Positions 9,301 to 17,206 of a DNA stretch of 55,550 nt are shown piece by piece (position 1 is the stretch's first letter; the number at the start of each line of letters is the position of its first letter). Origin of the DNA: Comamonas aquatica NBRC 14918 (lineage in GTDB: Bacteria > Pseudomonadota > Gammaproteobacteria > Burkholderiales > Burkholderiaceae_C); NCBI RefSeq assembly GCF_000739875.1, contig NZ_BBJR01000053.1, positions 1 to 55,550 on the forward strand, given 5' to 3'. The translations under genes and the position numbers were made by a program. The notes below the pieces were generated by a model. The model saw only the letters and a list, made by a program, of their open reading frames with translations, was not told the origin of the DNA and did no database searches.

Positions 9301-9348
9301 GTCAATACTGGGTGAAATGCCAATTGGATGAAAATGGGCGAGGCGCCC

Positions 9349-10383
9349 TCAGGCGGCAGTGCGGCGGGCCGGGAACAGCTCCAGCGCCCAGGTGGTCAGG
9401 GCCACCAGGGCCACGCACAGCCCCGCCACGCCCACCATGCCCAGCAGGCCGTCGCCGCCCAGGGGCATGTGGTACAGGTACAGGCCCGCGCCGAACTTGG
9501 GCACGCCCTGCACGCCCATGAACAGCGCCCAGCGGAACGCCCAGGCACTGGCCGCCAGCCCCAGGCCCAGCACCAGCGTGTAGCCCCGGGCATGCAGGCG
9601 ATGCTGGCCGCGCAGCAGCGCCCCCAGCACCAGGGCCCCGAACACGGCCGAGCCCAGCAGGGTCAGGCGCCAGACCGGGAAGTCCTGCCACAGGCGCAGG
9701 GCCGCGTTGAACGAGGCGTTGTGGCCCAGCAGGCCGCTGAGGGCCCAGGCCAGCGCCACCAGCACCAGCAGTGCTGCCAGGGCCAGTGCCAGGCTGCGCA
9801 GCAGTTGCAGGCCGGCGTGGCCGGCGCGCAGTGGGGTGGGCAGAAAGCGTTCCAGTACCAGGGTGCAGCCGACGGTGGCCAGCCAGCCGGTCAGGGCCAG
9901 GTTGACGGGCACCCACAGCGTATTCCACAGCGGCCTCGAGCGGATCACCATCATTTCCGCGCCGGTGTAGACCGTGATGCTCATTGCCGACAGCACCAGC
10001 AGCGGCGCGATGGCGCGCATCCAGCCCGGGCGGCCCAGCCACCAGCTGGCCAGCAGGGCCACGCTGAGGGTGACGAACACCGGCAGCAGCAGCGCCCCCA
10101 CGGACATCCACGACCAGGGCGTGAAGTGCGCGTAGAAGTGCCAGAAGCGGGCCGGCTGGTGCAGGTCGGCAAGCAGCGACACGGGGGCGGCGACCACGCT
10201 GACCGCCAGGGTCAGCAGCAGGGCGGGCAGCACGCGCTGGCTGGGGCTGCCGGGCGCACCAAACACACAGGCGCAGGCCAGCAGGGCTGCGCCCGTGGCC
10301 ACCCCCACCAGAAAGAAATACTGCACGGCCCAGGGGAGCCAGGCGACTTCGTATGCGGGGGTCAGGAGTTCAATGATCTGCAT
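9349..10383 (-). CDS. ttrC: Tetrathionate reductase membrane subunit C (NrfD family)
   Basis: A 344-residue polytopic inner-membrane protein of the NrfD/PsrC family that passes quinol electrons to the TtrB iron-sulfur subunit. It begins MQIIELLTPAYEVAWLPWA, a TtrC-like start, and has eight to nine hydrophobic segments spread over its whole length (for example QYFFLVGVATGAALLACA and VLVALAWALSGLL). I set the start at ATG 10383 because a strong GAAGGAG lies 7 nt upstream. The in-frame TTG five codons earlier would put that site inside the gene. The gene begins 11 bp after the ttrB stop. No haem ligands of a cytochrome b type are expected in this family. Confidence 0.93.
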   Translation of the reverse strand: MQIIELLTPAYEVAWLPWAVQYFFLVGVATGAALLACACVFGAPGSPSQRVLPALLLTLAVSVVAAPVSLLADLHQPARFWHFYAHFTPWSWMSVGALLLPVFVTLSVALLASWWLGRPGWMRAIAPLLVLSAMSITVYTGAEMMVIRSRPLWNTLWVPVNLALTGWLATVGCTLVLERFLPTPLRAGHAGLQLLRSLALALAALLVLVALAWALSGLLGHNASFNAALRLWQDFPVWRLTLLGSAVFGALVLGALLRGQHRLHARGYTLVLGLGLAASAWAFRWALFMGVQGVPKFGAGLYLYHMPLGGDGLLGMVGVAGLCVALVALTTWALELFPARRTAA

Positions 10384-10394
10384 CGTGGGCTCCT

Positions 10395-11177
10395 TCAATG
10401 TTCAGCGACCAGGCGCACGCTGGCCTGGCCGTCGATGCCGTGGACAAAGGCCTCGGGCAGACCGATGTAGAACACGCGCGGCGCGGTGTTCATCTCGGGC
10501 TTGAGCACCTTGAGCTCGTCCTGGTGCTCGGCCATGCGCTGGTTGATGGCGCTGTGCGGGTCGTTCAGGTCGCCGATCACGCGGGCCCCGCCCACGCAGC
10601 TTTCCACGCAGGCGGGCAGCAGCCCGACCTCCAGCCGGTGCTCGCAGAAGGTGCACTTGTCGGCGGTCTGCGTCTCGTGGTTGATGAAGCGCGCGTCGTA
10701 GGGGCAGGCCTGCACGCAGTAACCGCAGCCCACGCAGCGCTCGTTGTCCACCAGCACGATGCCGTCGGTGCGCTGGAAGGTGGCCTGCACGGGGCACACG
10801 GGCACGCAGGGCGGCTCGTCACAGTGGTTGCACAGCCGGGGCAGGCTGACCATGGCGGGGGCGCTGCCGCCGGGTTGTTCCACCTCGTACTGCAGCACGG
10901 TGGTGCGGAACTGGCCAATCGGCGGCTGGTTCTCGACCGAGCAGCTCACCGTGCAGGCCTGGCAGCCGATGCACTTGCGCATGTCCACCAGCATGCCAAA
11001 GCGCTTGCCCGGCATGCCGGGGCGGCGTGCGGGCTGGAAACCAGGGTCACCCGGCAGGGCCGCCTGGGCGGTTCCGGCCAGACCGAAGGTGGTGGCCAGG
11101 GCCACCAGTTCTTGCAGAAAAGTGCGTTTGCTGGTGCCCTGGTTCTGCGTCAGGGGGGAGGGGTTGGGATCTGCCAT
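10395..11177 (-). CDS. ttrB: Tetrathionate reductase iron-sulfur subunit B
   Basis: A 260-residue ferredoxin-type electron-transfer subunit, first gene of the operon. Four Cys clusters for [4Fe-4S] centres are visible: CIGCQACTVSC, CNHCDEPPCVPVC, CVGCGYCVQAC, and CTFC with a later ACVESC. The N-terminal signal has SKRTFLQ followed by a hydrophobic stretch ending GTAQA. This is a Tat signal with Lys-Arg instead of Arg-Arg, a variant I recall as described for Salmonella TtrB. ATG 11177 (MADPNPS) is preferred over the in-frame ATG at 11192 because the inferred transcription start (about 11201) leaves 24 nt of leader for the former and only 9 nt for the latter. No ttrS/ttrR genes adjoin. Confidence 0.93.
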   Translation of the reverse strand: MADPNPSPLTQNQGTSKRTFLQELVALATTFGLAGTAQAALPGDPGFQPARRPGMPGKRFGMLVDMRKCIGCQACTVSCSVENQPPIGQFRTTVLQYEVEQPGGSAPAMVSLPRLCNHCDEPPCVPVCPVQATFQRTDGIVLVDNERCVGCGYCVQACPYDARFINHETQTADKCTFCEHRLEVGLLPACVESCVGGARVIGDLNDPHSAINQRMAEHQDELKVLKPEMNTAPRVFYIGLPEAFVHGIDGQASVRLVAEH

Positions 11178-11206
11178 CGTTTTCACATCCATCGTTGGGT
11201 GATGGC

Positions 11207-11249
11207 ATTGTTGGACGCCTTGCCAGGGTGCTGGTTTGACTTGTATCAA
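11207..11249 (-). promoter_or_regulatory. FNR/Anr-like box and -10 of the ttrBCA operon
   Basis: TTGACTTGTATCAA at 11236-11249 matches the FNR consensus TTGAT-N4-ATCAA at 9 of 10 positions. On the minus strand AACAAT (11207-11212) is a 4/6 match to a -10 box. Taking transcription to start near 11201 places the FNR box centre at about -41.5, the standard class II activator position. Anaerobic activation fits the enzyme's role. Confidence 0.7.
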
Positions 11250-11532
11250 TCAATGTAAGTTATTGATTTCATTGAAATTTTACAAAAAACTTCCTATTTT
11301 TGAATGTAAGAATTAAGAAAGTATTAAAAGCGGCGACATCCTGTCTGGCCGGGCTGTGCGACACGTTTCGGGTGCCATGCCGCGACGACCTGAAGCTGGC
11401 CGAAATGGCCCCGCAGTGGTGGGAGAATGGGCCCTGGCACCGCAAGGGCGCCAAGCGGCAGCGGCGCCACCGGCGGCCTGAATCAGGCGGGTGGGCCGTG
11501 TGCATCCATACCAATAAAGGGAGAGACAGAAC
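11250..11532. other. Divergent intergenic region ttrB / FAD oxidoreductase
   Basis: No gene is seen. The stretch 11250-11335 is strikingly AT-rich for this genome. On the plus strand TTGAAA (11272-11277), a 17-nt spacer and TATTTT (11295-11300) form a plausible sigma-70 promoter for the gene at 11533, leaving a leader of about 225 nt. Confidence 0.5.
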
Positions 11533-12642
11533 ATGGTCGATCAGGTGCAAACCGTGGTCATTGGCGCGGGGGTGGTGGGGCTGGCCGTGGCCCGCGCCCT
11601 GGCGCAGACAGGGCGTGAAGTCGTGGTGCTGGAGGCGGCCGACGCCATTGGCACGGGCACCAGCTCGCGCAACAGTGAGGTGATCCATGCCGGCATCTAT
11701 TACCCGGCCGGCTCGCTCAAGGCCCGGCTGTGCGTGCGGGGCAAGGAACTGCTGTACACCTACTGCGCCGAGCGCGGGGTGGAGTTCCGCCGCTGTGGCA
11801 AGCTGATCGTGGCGACCAGCGCTGAGCAGGTGGCGCAGCTGGAGGGGATCCGCCAGAAGGCCGCCGCCAACGGCGTGGACGATCTGCAGATGCTGACCCG
11901 TGAGCAGGCCCAGGCGCTGGAGCCTGCGCTGGCCTGCCACGCCGCGCTGCTGTCGCCCAGCACCGGCATCGTCGACAGCCATGGCCTGATGCTGGCGCTG
12001 CAGGGCGATTTGGAACATGCGGGCGGCGCCGTGGCGCTGCTGTCCCCGCTGGCGTCGGCCCAGGTGCAAGACGGCGGCATCCTGCTGCGCACCGAGGACG
12101 GCACCGAGCTGCTGGCGCAGGAAGTGGTGAACGCCGCGGGCCTGTGGGCGCCGGGCGTGGCGGCCCGCATCCATGGGCTGGACGCCGCCCATGTGCCCAC
12201 CGCCTATTACGCCAAGGGCAGCTATTTCACACTCAGCGGGCGCGCGCCGTTCAGCCACCTGATCTATCCCGTGCCCGAGGCCGCCGGTCTGGGCGTTCAC
12301 CTGACGCTGGACCTGGGTGGGCAGGCCAAGTTCGGCCCGGACGTGCAATGGGTGGACGGCCCCAGCCACCTGCAGGTGGACCCGCAGCGTGGCGACGGCT
12401 TCTATGCCGAGGTGCGCAAGTACTGGCCCGCGCTGCAGGATGGCAGCCTGGCGCCCGGCTATGCGGGCATCCGCCCCAAGATTTCCGGCCCGCACGAGGC
12501 CGCGGCCGACTTCTGCATCCAGGGTCCGGCCACGCACGGCGTGCCGGGATTGGTCAACCTGTTCGGCATCGAATCCCCGGGGCTGACCAGCTGCCTGGCA
12601 GTGGCCGAGGCGGTGCTGCCACACCTGCCGTCGCAGCCCTGA
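11533..12642 (+). CDS. FAD-dependent oxidoreductase, L-2-hydroxyglutarate oxidase type
   Basis: A 369-residue flavoenzyme of the DAO superfamily, closest in character to L-2-hydroxyglutarate oxidase/dehydrogenase (LhgO/L2HGDH), which oxidises the metabolic by-product L-2-hydroxyglutarate to 2-oxoglutarate. The N-terminus carries the dinucleotide-binding motif [17 protein letters not shown], then [18 protein letters not shown], the Ser-His segment typical of this subgroup. The C-terminal half has GYAGIRPKI and the FAD-proximal [17 protein letters not shown]. An AGGGAGAGA ribosome-binding site precedes the ATG. It stands alone, divergent from ttrB. Glycerol-3-phosphate or D-amino-acid oxidases are more distant alternatives. 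Confidence 0.85.
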   Translation: MVDQVQTVVIGAGVVGLAVARALAQTGREVVVLEAADAIGTGTSSRNSEVIHAGIYYPAGSLKARLCVRGKELLYTYCAERGVEFRRCGKLIVATSAEQVAQLEGIRQKAAANGVDDLQMLTREQAQALEPALACHAALLSPSTGIVDSHGLMLALQGDLEHAGGAVALLSPLASAQVQDGGILLRTEDGTELLAQEVVNAAGLWAPGVAARIHGLDAAHVPTAYYAKGSYFTLSGRAPFSHLIYPVPEAAGLGVHLTLDLGGQAKFGPDVQWVDGPSHLQVDPQRGDGFYAEVRKYWPALQDGSLAPGYAGIRPKISGPHEAAADFCIQGPATHGVPGLVNLFGIESPGLTSCLAVAEAVLPHLPSQP

Positions 12643-12805
12643 TGCCGCCGCCCCCGCATGGCCCAGCGCTGCGGCAAGCGCCGCGTTGCTTGGTGGGGGG
12701 CGTTGCATTCGCTAAGATGCTTTCCATGGAGCGGCAGCAGCCTGCGGGCCTGCACCGTGCCGCTTCGTTTTCCTTTGTCCCACCACCATAAGAAAGGCGT
12801 GCACC

Positions 12806-13117
12806 ATGGCGTTTTCTGTTTCCGACACTGTTTCTTCTGCCCAGGCTGATCTGGAAAAGCTGGTCACCGATGTGCGCGGCCTGCTGGCCAGCAAGGACCT
12901 GGACTCCATCCCCCAAATCAACGTGCTGCGCCAGAAGCTGGACGACGGCGTCTACCACGCGCGCGAATCCGCAGTGCATGCCGCCCAGGAAGCGGCACGC
13001 CAGGCCAAGGAAGCGGCCTATGCCGCAGACCGCTATGCGCACGACGAACCCTGGCGCGTGGCCGGTGCGGCGCTGGCCGTGGGTGCTTTGATCGGCTTCT
13101 TGCTGGCACGCCGCTGA
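12806..13117 (+). CDS. DUF883 / YqjD-ElaB-like membrane-anchored protein
   Basis: A 103-residue protein with a long charged, helical N-terminal part (residues about 8-75, with AAQEAARQAKEAAYAA heptad-like runs) and a C-terminal membrane anchor (AGAALAVGALIGFLLARR, 86-103). This is the plan of YqjD/ElaB, inner-membrane proteins reported to bind ribosomes in stationary phase in E. coli. The start ATG follows GAAAGG. It is the first of three genes (12806-13943) matching the yqjD-yqjE-yqjK order. Confidence 0.88.
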   Translation: MAFSVSDTVSSAQADLEKLVTDVRGLLASKDLDSIPQINVLRQKLDDGVYHARESAVHAAQEAARQAKEAAYAADRYAHDEPWRVAGAALAVGALIGFLLARR

Positions 13118-13173
13118 GCGGTGCGCCCGACACCCTGCCTGTCAAACCCTGGTCTGTGTAAAGGAAGTCTGCC

Positions 13174-13569
13174 GTGAATTGGATGTCTGCGATTGGATTG
13201 GAGAGTCTGTCAGCCCGCTTGCGGGCCAATCTGAATGAGGGCGCCATGGCGGCGGAAGACCGTATTGCGCTGGCGCGCCTGGAGTGGAGCGCCCAGAAGC
13301 AACGCCTGCAAGCCATCTTTGTGCTGGGCGTGGTGCTGGGCGGTCTGACCATCGTGGCCCTGGTGCTGCTGTCGCTGGCGGTGCTGATCCAGTTCTGGGA
13401 TTCGCCCGAACGCTCTGTCGTCGCCTGGGTGATTGCCGGGGTGTGGTTGCTGGCCTGGGCGGGGGCGCTGGCGTTGCTGCTGTCGTTCCTGCGCAAGTCC
13501 AGCCAGCCGTTTGCGCTCACCCGGGCCGAACTGGCACGCGACTGGGCCGTGATCAAGGAGAAGCTGTGA
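13174..13569 (+). CDS. Phage-holin-like membrane protein, YqjE family
   Basis: A 131-residue protein with two closely spaced membrane helices (about 47-70 and 82-107), as in the Phage_holin_3_6/YqjE family. The name reflects fold similarity and does not mean phage origin. I chose the GTG at 13174 because AAGGAAG lies 7 nt upstream; an ATG three codons later is possible. The stop overlaps the GTG of the next gene. Its role is unknown beyond association with YqjD in the membrane. Confidence 0.85.
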   Translation: MNWMSAIGLESLSARLRANLNEGAMAAEDRIALARLEWSAQKQRLQAIFVLGVVLGGLTIVALVLLSLAVLIQFWDSPERSVVAWVIAGVWLLAWAGALALLLSFLRKSSQPFALTRAELARDWAVIKEKL

Positions 13570-13943
13570 ATACCTCTGCCATGACCGGCGCGGCCTCGGC
13601 AACGTCCGAGGCCTCCGCGCCCTTGACGGCCCTGGAGGCCCTGCAACGCGAAGCGCGCTGGGCCACGGCCACGCCCCAGCAGCGTGAAGTGCTAAAACGC
13701 ATTGCCCTGCAGCGCGACCGCTGGGCGGCGGCTCGGCAGGCCCGCGAACAGGCGCTGGCGCAGCGCGCGGCCCGCACCAGCGTGCCGGTCGATGCGCCGC
13801 TGGCCGAACGCCTGATGGTGTTTGCCCGGCTGCACCCCGTGGCGACGGCCGGCGTGGCCGGTCTGGCGCTGCTCTTGGGGCCGCGCAAGCTGTGGCGCTA
13901 CGGGGCCCTGGCCCTGCCGTGGATCAACAAGCTGCGGCGCTGA
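13566..13943 (+). CDS. YqjK-like protein
   Basis: A 125-residue protein starting at a GTG that overlaps the preceding stop (GTGA at 13566-13569). An ATG at 13581 is the alternative. The middle (residues about 40-85) is an Arg/Ala-rich helix (QREVLKRIALQRDRWAAARQ). The C-terminus has a short hydrophobic stretch (VATAGVAGLALLLGPRKLW). Similarity to YqjK is by size, position and the QRxxL repeats only. It is the third and last gene of the trio, closed by the terminator at 13982. Confidence 0.75.
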   Translation: MNTSAMTGAASATSEASAPLTALEALQREARWATATPQQREVLKRIALQRDRWAAARQAREQALAQRAARTSVPVDAPLAERLMVFARLHPVATAGVAGLALLLGPRKLWRYGALALPWINKLRR

Positions 13944-13981
13944 CGCCACCGAGGGTGCGCGACTGGCGCCCCTGGAACGAC

Positions 13982-14010
13982 AAAGCCCGGCAGGACCGGG
14001 CTTTGTTTTT
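13982..14010 (+). terminator. Terminator after the yqjD-yqjE-yqjK-like operon
   Basis: A 9-bp stem AAAGCCCGG/CCGGGCTTT (13982-13990 and 13996-14004) with the loop CAGGA, followed by GTTTTT. Confidence 0.92.
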
Positions 14011-14081
14011 AGGAGCTGTTGGCGCGCGTTATCAAAGCACTTGCGTATAAAAACAACGTGAAGTTGTTGAATAACGCACGC
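14011..14081. repeat. Degenerate dispersed repeat copy 3 with a nested palindrome
   Basis: AGGAGCTGTTGGCGCGCG starts a divergent copy of the repeat. Arms at 14022-14032 and 14071-14081 pair over 11 bp with one mismatch. Inside them AACAAC (14052-14057) pairs with GTTGTT (14063-14068). It lies between the terminator at 13982 and the pyrD stop at 14096, so it may also act at the 3' end of the pyrD transcript. Confidence 0.55.
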
Positions 14082-14095
14082 AACCTGCTCACTTT

Positions 14096-15142
14096 TTAGC
14101 GCAAGGCGCGGATGGCCTTGGCCGCGTCGCTGACCAGGCCGGGGCCGGCGTAGATCAGGCCGCTGTAGATTTGCACCACGTCGGCGCCGGCGCGGATCTT
14201 GGCGGCGGCGTCTTCGCCGCTCATGATGCCGCCCACGCCAATGATGGGATAGCCGGCGCCCAGCGCAGCGCGCAGCTGACGGATCACCTGGTTGCTGGCC
14301 TCGAACGCCGGGGCGCCGCTGAGGCCGCCGGCCTCCTCGGCGTGGGGCAGGCCCTGGACGGCCTCGCGGCTGAGGGTGGTGTTGGTGGCAATCACGCCGT
14401 CCATGCCGTGGCGCTGCAGCGTGGCGGCTATCACCTGGACCTGGGCTTCATCCAGGTCGGGCGCGATCTTCACGAAGATGGGCACGCGACGGCCCTGGGC
14501 GGCGGCCAAGGTTTCGCGCTTGGCGGCAATCGCGCCCAGCAGGGCGTCCAGCGCCTCGTCGCTTTGCAGGGCGCGCAGGTTCTTGGTGTTGGGCGAGCTG
14601 ATGTTGACCGTCACATAGTCGGCATGCGGGTAGACGCCTTCCAGGCAGATCAGGTAGTCGTTGGTCGCGTCCTCGATCGGCGTGGCGGCATTCTTGCCGA
14701 TGTTCAGGCCCAGCAGCAGGGGCTTGCCCTGGGCGCGCACGGTGGACTTCTTGACGTTGGCGATGAAGGCCTCCAGACCGTCGTTGTTGAAGCCCAGGCG
14801 GTTGATCAGGCCCTGGGCCGCCGGCAGGCGGAACATGCGCGGCTTGGGGTTGCCGGGCTGGCCCTTGGGCGTGACGGTGCCCACTTCGACAAACCCAAAG
14901 CCCATGGCGGCCAGCGCGTCGATGCAGCGCGCATTCTTGTCCAGCCCGGCGGCCATGCCGACGCGGTTGGGGAACGGCAGGCCGGCCAGCGTGATGGGGT
15001 CGTGCACCATCGGTGCCGACCACGCCAGCTGCAGCGGCGTGCCCTGGCCCTTGGCCAGGGTGTTCATGGTGAAGTCGTGGGCCGCTTCGGGGTCCATACC
15101 AAACAAGAAGGGGCGAACGAGGGCGTAAGGGATAAGCGACAT
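14096..15142 (-). CDS. pyrD: Dihydroorotate dehydrogenase (quinone), class 2
   Basis: A 348-residue membrane-associated flavoprotein that oxidises dihydroorotate to orotate with quinone, the fourth step of pyrimidine synthesis. It has the class 2 N-terminal extension ([20 protein letters not shown]) that forms the quinone tunnel. NVGM-type FMN contacts are present ([11 protein letters not shown]), and [12 protein letters not shown] carries the catalytic Ser of class 2 enzymes. GVGGIMSG and [13 protein letters not shown] form the phosphate site. The length matches the family. It is divergent from rpiA with only 36 bp between the start codons. No Shine-Dalgarno is visible before the ATG. Confidence 0.96.
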   Translation of the reverse strand: MSLIPYALVRPFLFGMDPEAAHDFTMNTLAKGQGTPLQLAWSAPMVHDPITLAGLPFPNRVGMAAGLDKNARCIDALAAMGFGFVEVGTVTPKGQPGNPKPRMFRLPAAQGLINRLGFNNDGLEAFIANVKKSTVRAQGKPLLLGLNIGKNAATPIEDATNDYLICLEGVYPHADYVTVNISSPNTKNLRALQSDEALDALLGAIAAKRETLAAAQGRRVPIFVKIAPDLDEAQVQVIAATLQRHGMDGVIATNTTLSREAVQGLPHAEEAGGLSGAPAFEASNQVIRQLRAALGAGYPIIGVGGIMSGEDAAAKIRAGADVVQIYSGLIYAGPGLVSDAAKAIRALR

Positions 15143-15178
15143 AGGGAATAATTCGGTGGATTAACCGGATTTTCCCCC

Positions 15179-15871
15179 ATGACGACATCTATTGCCCCCC
15201 TTTCCCAGGATGAATTGAAAACTTTGGTCGGCCAAGCGGCGCTGCGCTACGTGGTGCCCGGCGAGATCGTGGGGGTGGGGACCGGTTCGACCGTCAACAA
15301 GTTCATCGACGCCCTGGCCAGCATGAAGGACCAGATCAAGGGCGCCGTGTCCAGCTCAGTGGCCAGCACCGAGCGCCTGCAGGCGCTGGGCATCCCTGTG
15401 TTCGATGCGAATACCGTCACCAGCCTGTCGGTCTACATCGATGGCGCCGACGAGATCGACGGCCAGGGCTACATGGTCAAGGGTGGCGGCGCGGCGCTGA
15501 CGCGTGAAAAGATCGTGGCTGCGCTGGCCCAGCAGTTCGTCTGCATTGCCGACGAATCCAAGCTGGTGCCTGCCTTGGGCAACTTTCCCTTGCCTGTGGA
15601 AGTGATCCCCATGGCTGCTGGCCAGATCGCCCGCAAGTTTGAAGCCATGGGCGCCACGGCGACCCTGCGGCTGAAGGACGGCCAGCCCCTGGTGACCGAC
15701 AACGGCCAGCACATCCTGGACGTGCGTGGCCTGCAGATCAGCGCACCGCTGGCGTTCGAGAGCGAAGTCAACCAGTGGCCCGGCGTGGTCACCGTGGGAG
15801 TCTTCGCCCACCAGAAAGCCCAGGTATGCTTGCTGGGCTACGCCGAAGGTGTGCGCACCATCACCTATTAA
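15179..15871 (+). CDS. rpiA: Ribose-5-phosphate isomerase A
   Basis: A 230-residue cytosolic isomerase interconverting ribose-5-phosphate and ribulose-5-phosphate in the pentose phosphate pathway. Diagnostic segments are [16 protein letters not shown] (phosphate loop), [11 protein letters not shown] (catalytic Asp) and [16 protein letters not shown] (catalytic Lys/Glu). The C-terminus has [12 protein letters not shown] 15179 lacks a clear Shine-Dalgarno and lies 36 bp from the divergent pyrD start, so a very short or absent leader is likely. It is followed 21 bp later by the SpmAB-like gene. Confidence 0.96.
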   Translation: MTTSIAPLSQDELKTLVGQAALRYVVPGEIVGVGTGSTVNKFIDALASMKDQIKGAVSSSVASTERLQALGIPVFDANTVTSLSVYIDGADEIDGQGYMVKGGGAALTREKIVAALAQQFVCIADESKLVPALGNFPLPVEVIPMAAGQIARKFEAMGATATLRLKDGQPLVTDNGQHILDVRGLQISAPLAFESEVNQWPGVVTVGVFAHQKAQVCLLGYAEGVRTITY

Positions 15872-15892
15872 TTCCTGAGCGGATCCACGCCT

Positions 15893-17122
15893 ATGCTCAA
15901 CATGCTCTGGTTGGGCTTTTTTCTGGTGGCTGCCATCGCGGCACTGGCCCAGTGGCTGGTGGGCGGGCAGCCACAAGTCTTTGCGGCCATGGTCCAGGCG
16001 CTGTTTGCCATGGCCAAGCTGTCGGTCGAGGTCATGGTGCTGCTGTTCGGCACGCTGACGCTGTGGCTGGGCTTTTTGCGCATCGCCGAGGAGGCCGGGG
16101 TGGTGCAATGGCTGGCCCGGGTGCTAGGCCCGCTGTTTGCCAAGCTGATGCCCGAGGTGCCGCGCGGCCACCCGGCGCTGGGCCTGATCACGCTGAACTT
16201 TGCCGCCAACGGCCTGGGGCTGGACAACGCGGCCACGCCCATGGGCCTGAAGGCCATGCGCGCGCTGCAGGAGCTGAACCCCCGGCCCGACACCGCCACC
16301 AATGCACAGATCCTGTTTCTGGTGCTCAACGCGTCCTCGCTGACGCTGTTGCCGGTGACCATCTTCATGTACCGCATGCAGCAGGGCGCACCGGACCCGA
16401 CGCTGGTGTTCCTGCCCATCCTGCTGGCCACCTCGGCCTCGACCCTGGTGGGCCTGCTGTCGGTGGCGCTGGTCCAGCGTCTGCCACTGTGGCGCCCGGT
16501 GGTCCTGGCCTACCTGCTGCCTGTGGCCTTGGGGCTGGCCGGGTTCATGGCGCTGCTGATGACGCTGAGCGCCGCGGCCCTGGCTTCCCTGTCGGCCCTG
16601 CTGGGCAACCTGACGCTGTTTGCCCTAGTGGTGCTGTTCGTCAGCCTGGGGGCCTGGAAGCAAGTGCCGGTGTACGACAGCTTCATCGCCGGGGCCAAGG
16701 AAGGGTTCGACGTGGCCAAGGGCCTGTTGCCGTACCTGGTGGCCATGCTGTGTGCGGTCGGGGTGTTCCGCGCCTCGGGTGCGCTGGACTATGCGCTGGA
16801 CGGCATCCGCTGGGGTGTGCAGGTGCTGGGCCTGGATGGCCGCTTTGTCGACGCCTTGCCCACGGCACTGGTCAAACCGTTCTCCGGCAGCGCGGCGCGC
16901 GCCATGCTGATCGAAACCATGCAAACCCAGGGGGTCGACAGCTTTGCGGCCCTGGTTGCCGCCACCATCCAGGGCAGCACCGAAACCACGTTCTATGTGC
17001 TGGCCGTGTACTTTGGCGCGGTCGGCATCCAGAAGGCGCGCCATGCCGTGCCTTGCGCCCTGCTGGCCGAGCTGGCCGGTGTGGTGGCCGCCATCCTGGT
17101 GTGCTACTGGTTCTTCGCCTAG
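15893..17122 (+). CDS. SpmA/SpmB-like nucleoside-recognition (Gate domain) membrane protein
   Basis: A 409-residue integral membrane protein with about nine to ten hydrophobic segments. Two Gate/nucleoside-recognition halves are recognisable: LITLNFAANGLGLDNAATPM in the first, and KPFSGSAARAMLIETM with TTFYVLAVYFG in the second. In Bacillus these halves are the separate spore maturation proteins SpmA and SpmB. Fused versions occur in non-sporulating Gram-negatives, where the role is unsettled (a transport function is suggested by the fold). It lies 21 bp behind rpiA, so cotranscription is likely, but no shared pathway is evident. Confidence 0.85.
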   Translation: MLNMLWLGFFLVAAIAALAQWLVGGQPQVFAAMVQALFAMAKLSVEVMVLLFGTLTLWLGFLRIAEEAGVVQWLARVLGPLFAKLMPEVPRGHPALGLITLNFAANGLGLDNAATPMGLKAMRALQELNPRPDTATNAQILFLVLNASSLTLLPVTIFMYRMQQGAPDPTLVFLPILLATSASTLVGLLSVALVQRLPLWRPVVLAYLLPVALGLAGFMALLMTLSAAALASLSALLGNLTLFALVVLFVSLGAWKQVPVYDSFIAGAKEGFDVAKGLLPYLVAMLCAVGVFRASGALDYALDGIRWGVQVLGLDGRFVDALPTALVKPFSGSAARAMLIETMQTQGVDSFAALVAATIQGSTETTFYVLAVYFGAVGIQKARHAVPCALLAELAGVVAAILVCYWFFA

Positions 17123-17144
17123 CGGCCTGATTGGGGGGGCGAAT

Positions 17145-17166
17145 GTGACAGTCATCAAGCTGTCAC
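17145..17166. promoter_or_regulatory. Inverted repeat before the GGDEF-EAL/PhnD operon
   Basis: GTGACAG (17145-17151) and CTGTCAC (17160-17166) are perfect 7-bp arms around 8 nt. No T-run follows, so this is more like an operator than a terminator. It ends 40 bp upstream of the start codon at 17207. Confidence 0.4.
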
Positions 17167-17206
17167 GCAGCGTTCGCACAATCCGGCGTGGAGAAGATTC
17201 AATCCC

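Noticed and set aside
5999..9331. Plus-strand open frame of about 1110 codons antisense to ttrA
   Set aside because: It mirrors ttrA exactly and its translation is Gly/Ala/His/Val-rich without domains. Long antisense frames are expected in high-GC genes with strong third-position bias.
11262..11275. TTGATTTCATTGAA as a second FNR box
   Set aside because: Only the left half matches; the right half fits 3 of 5 bases. The site at 11236 is far better.
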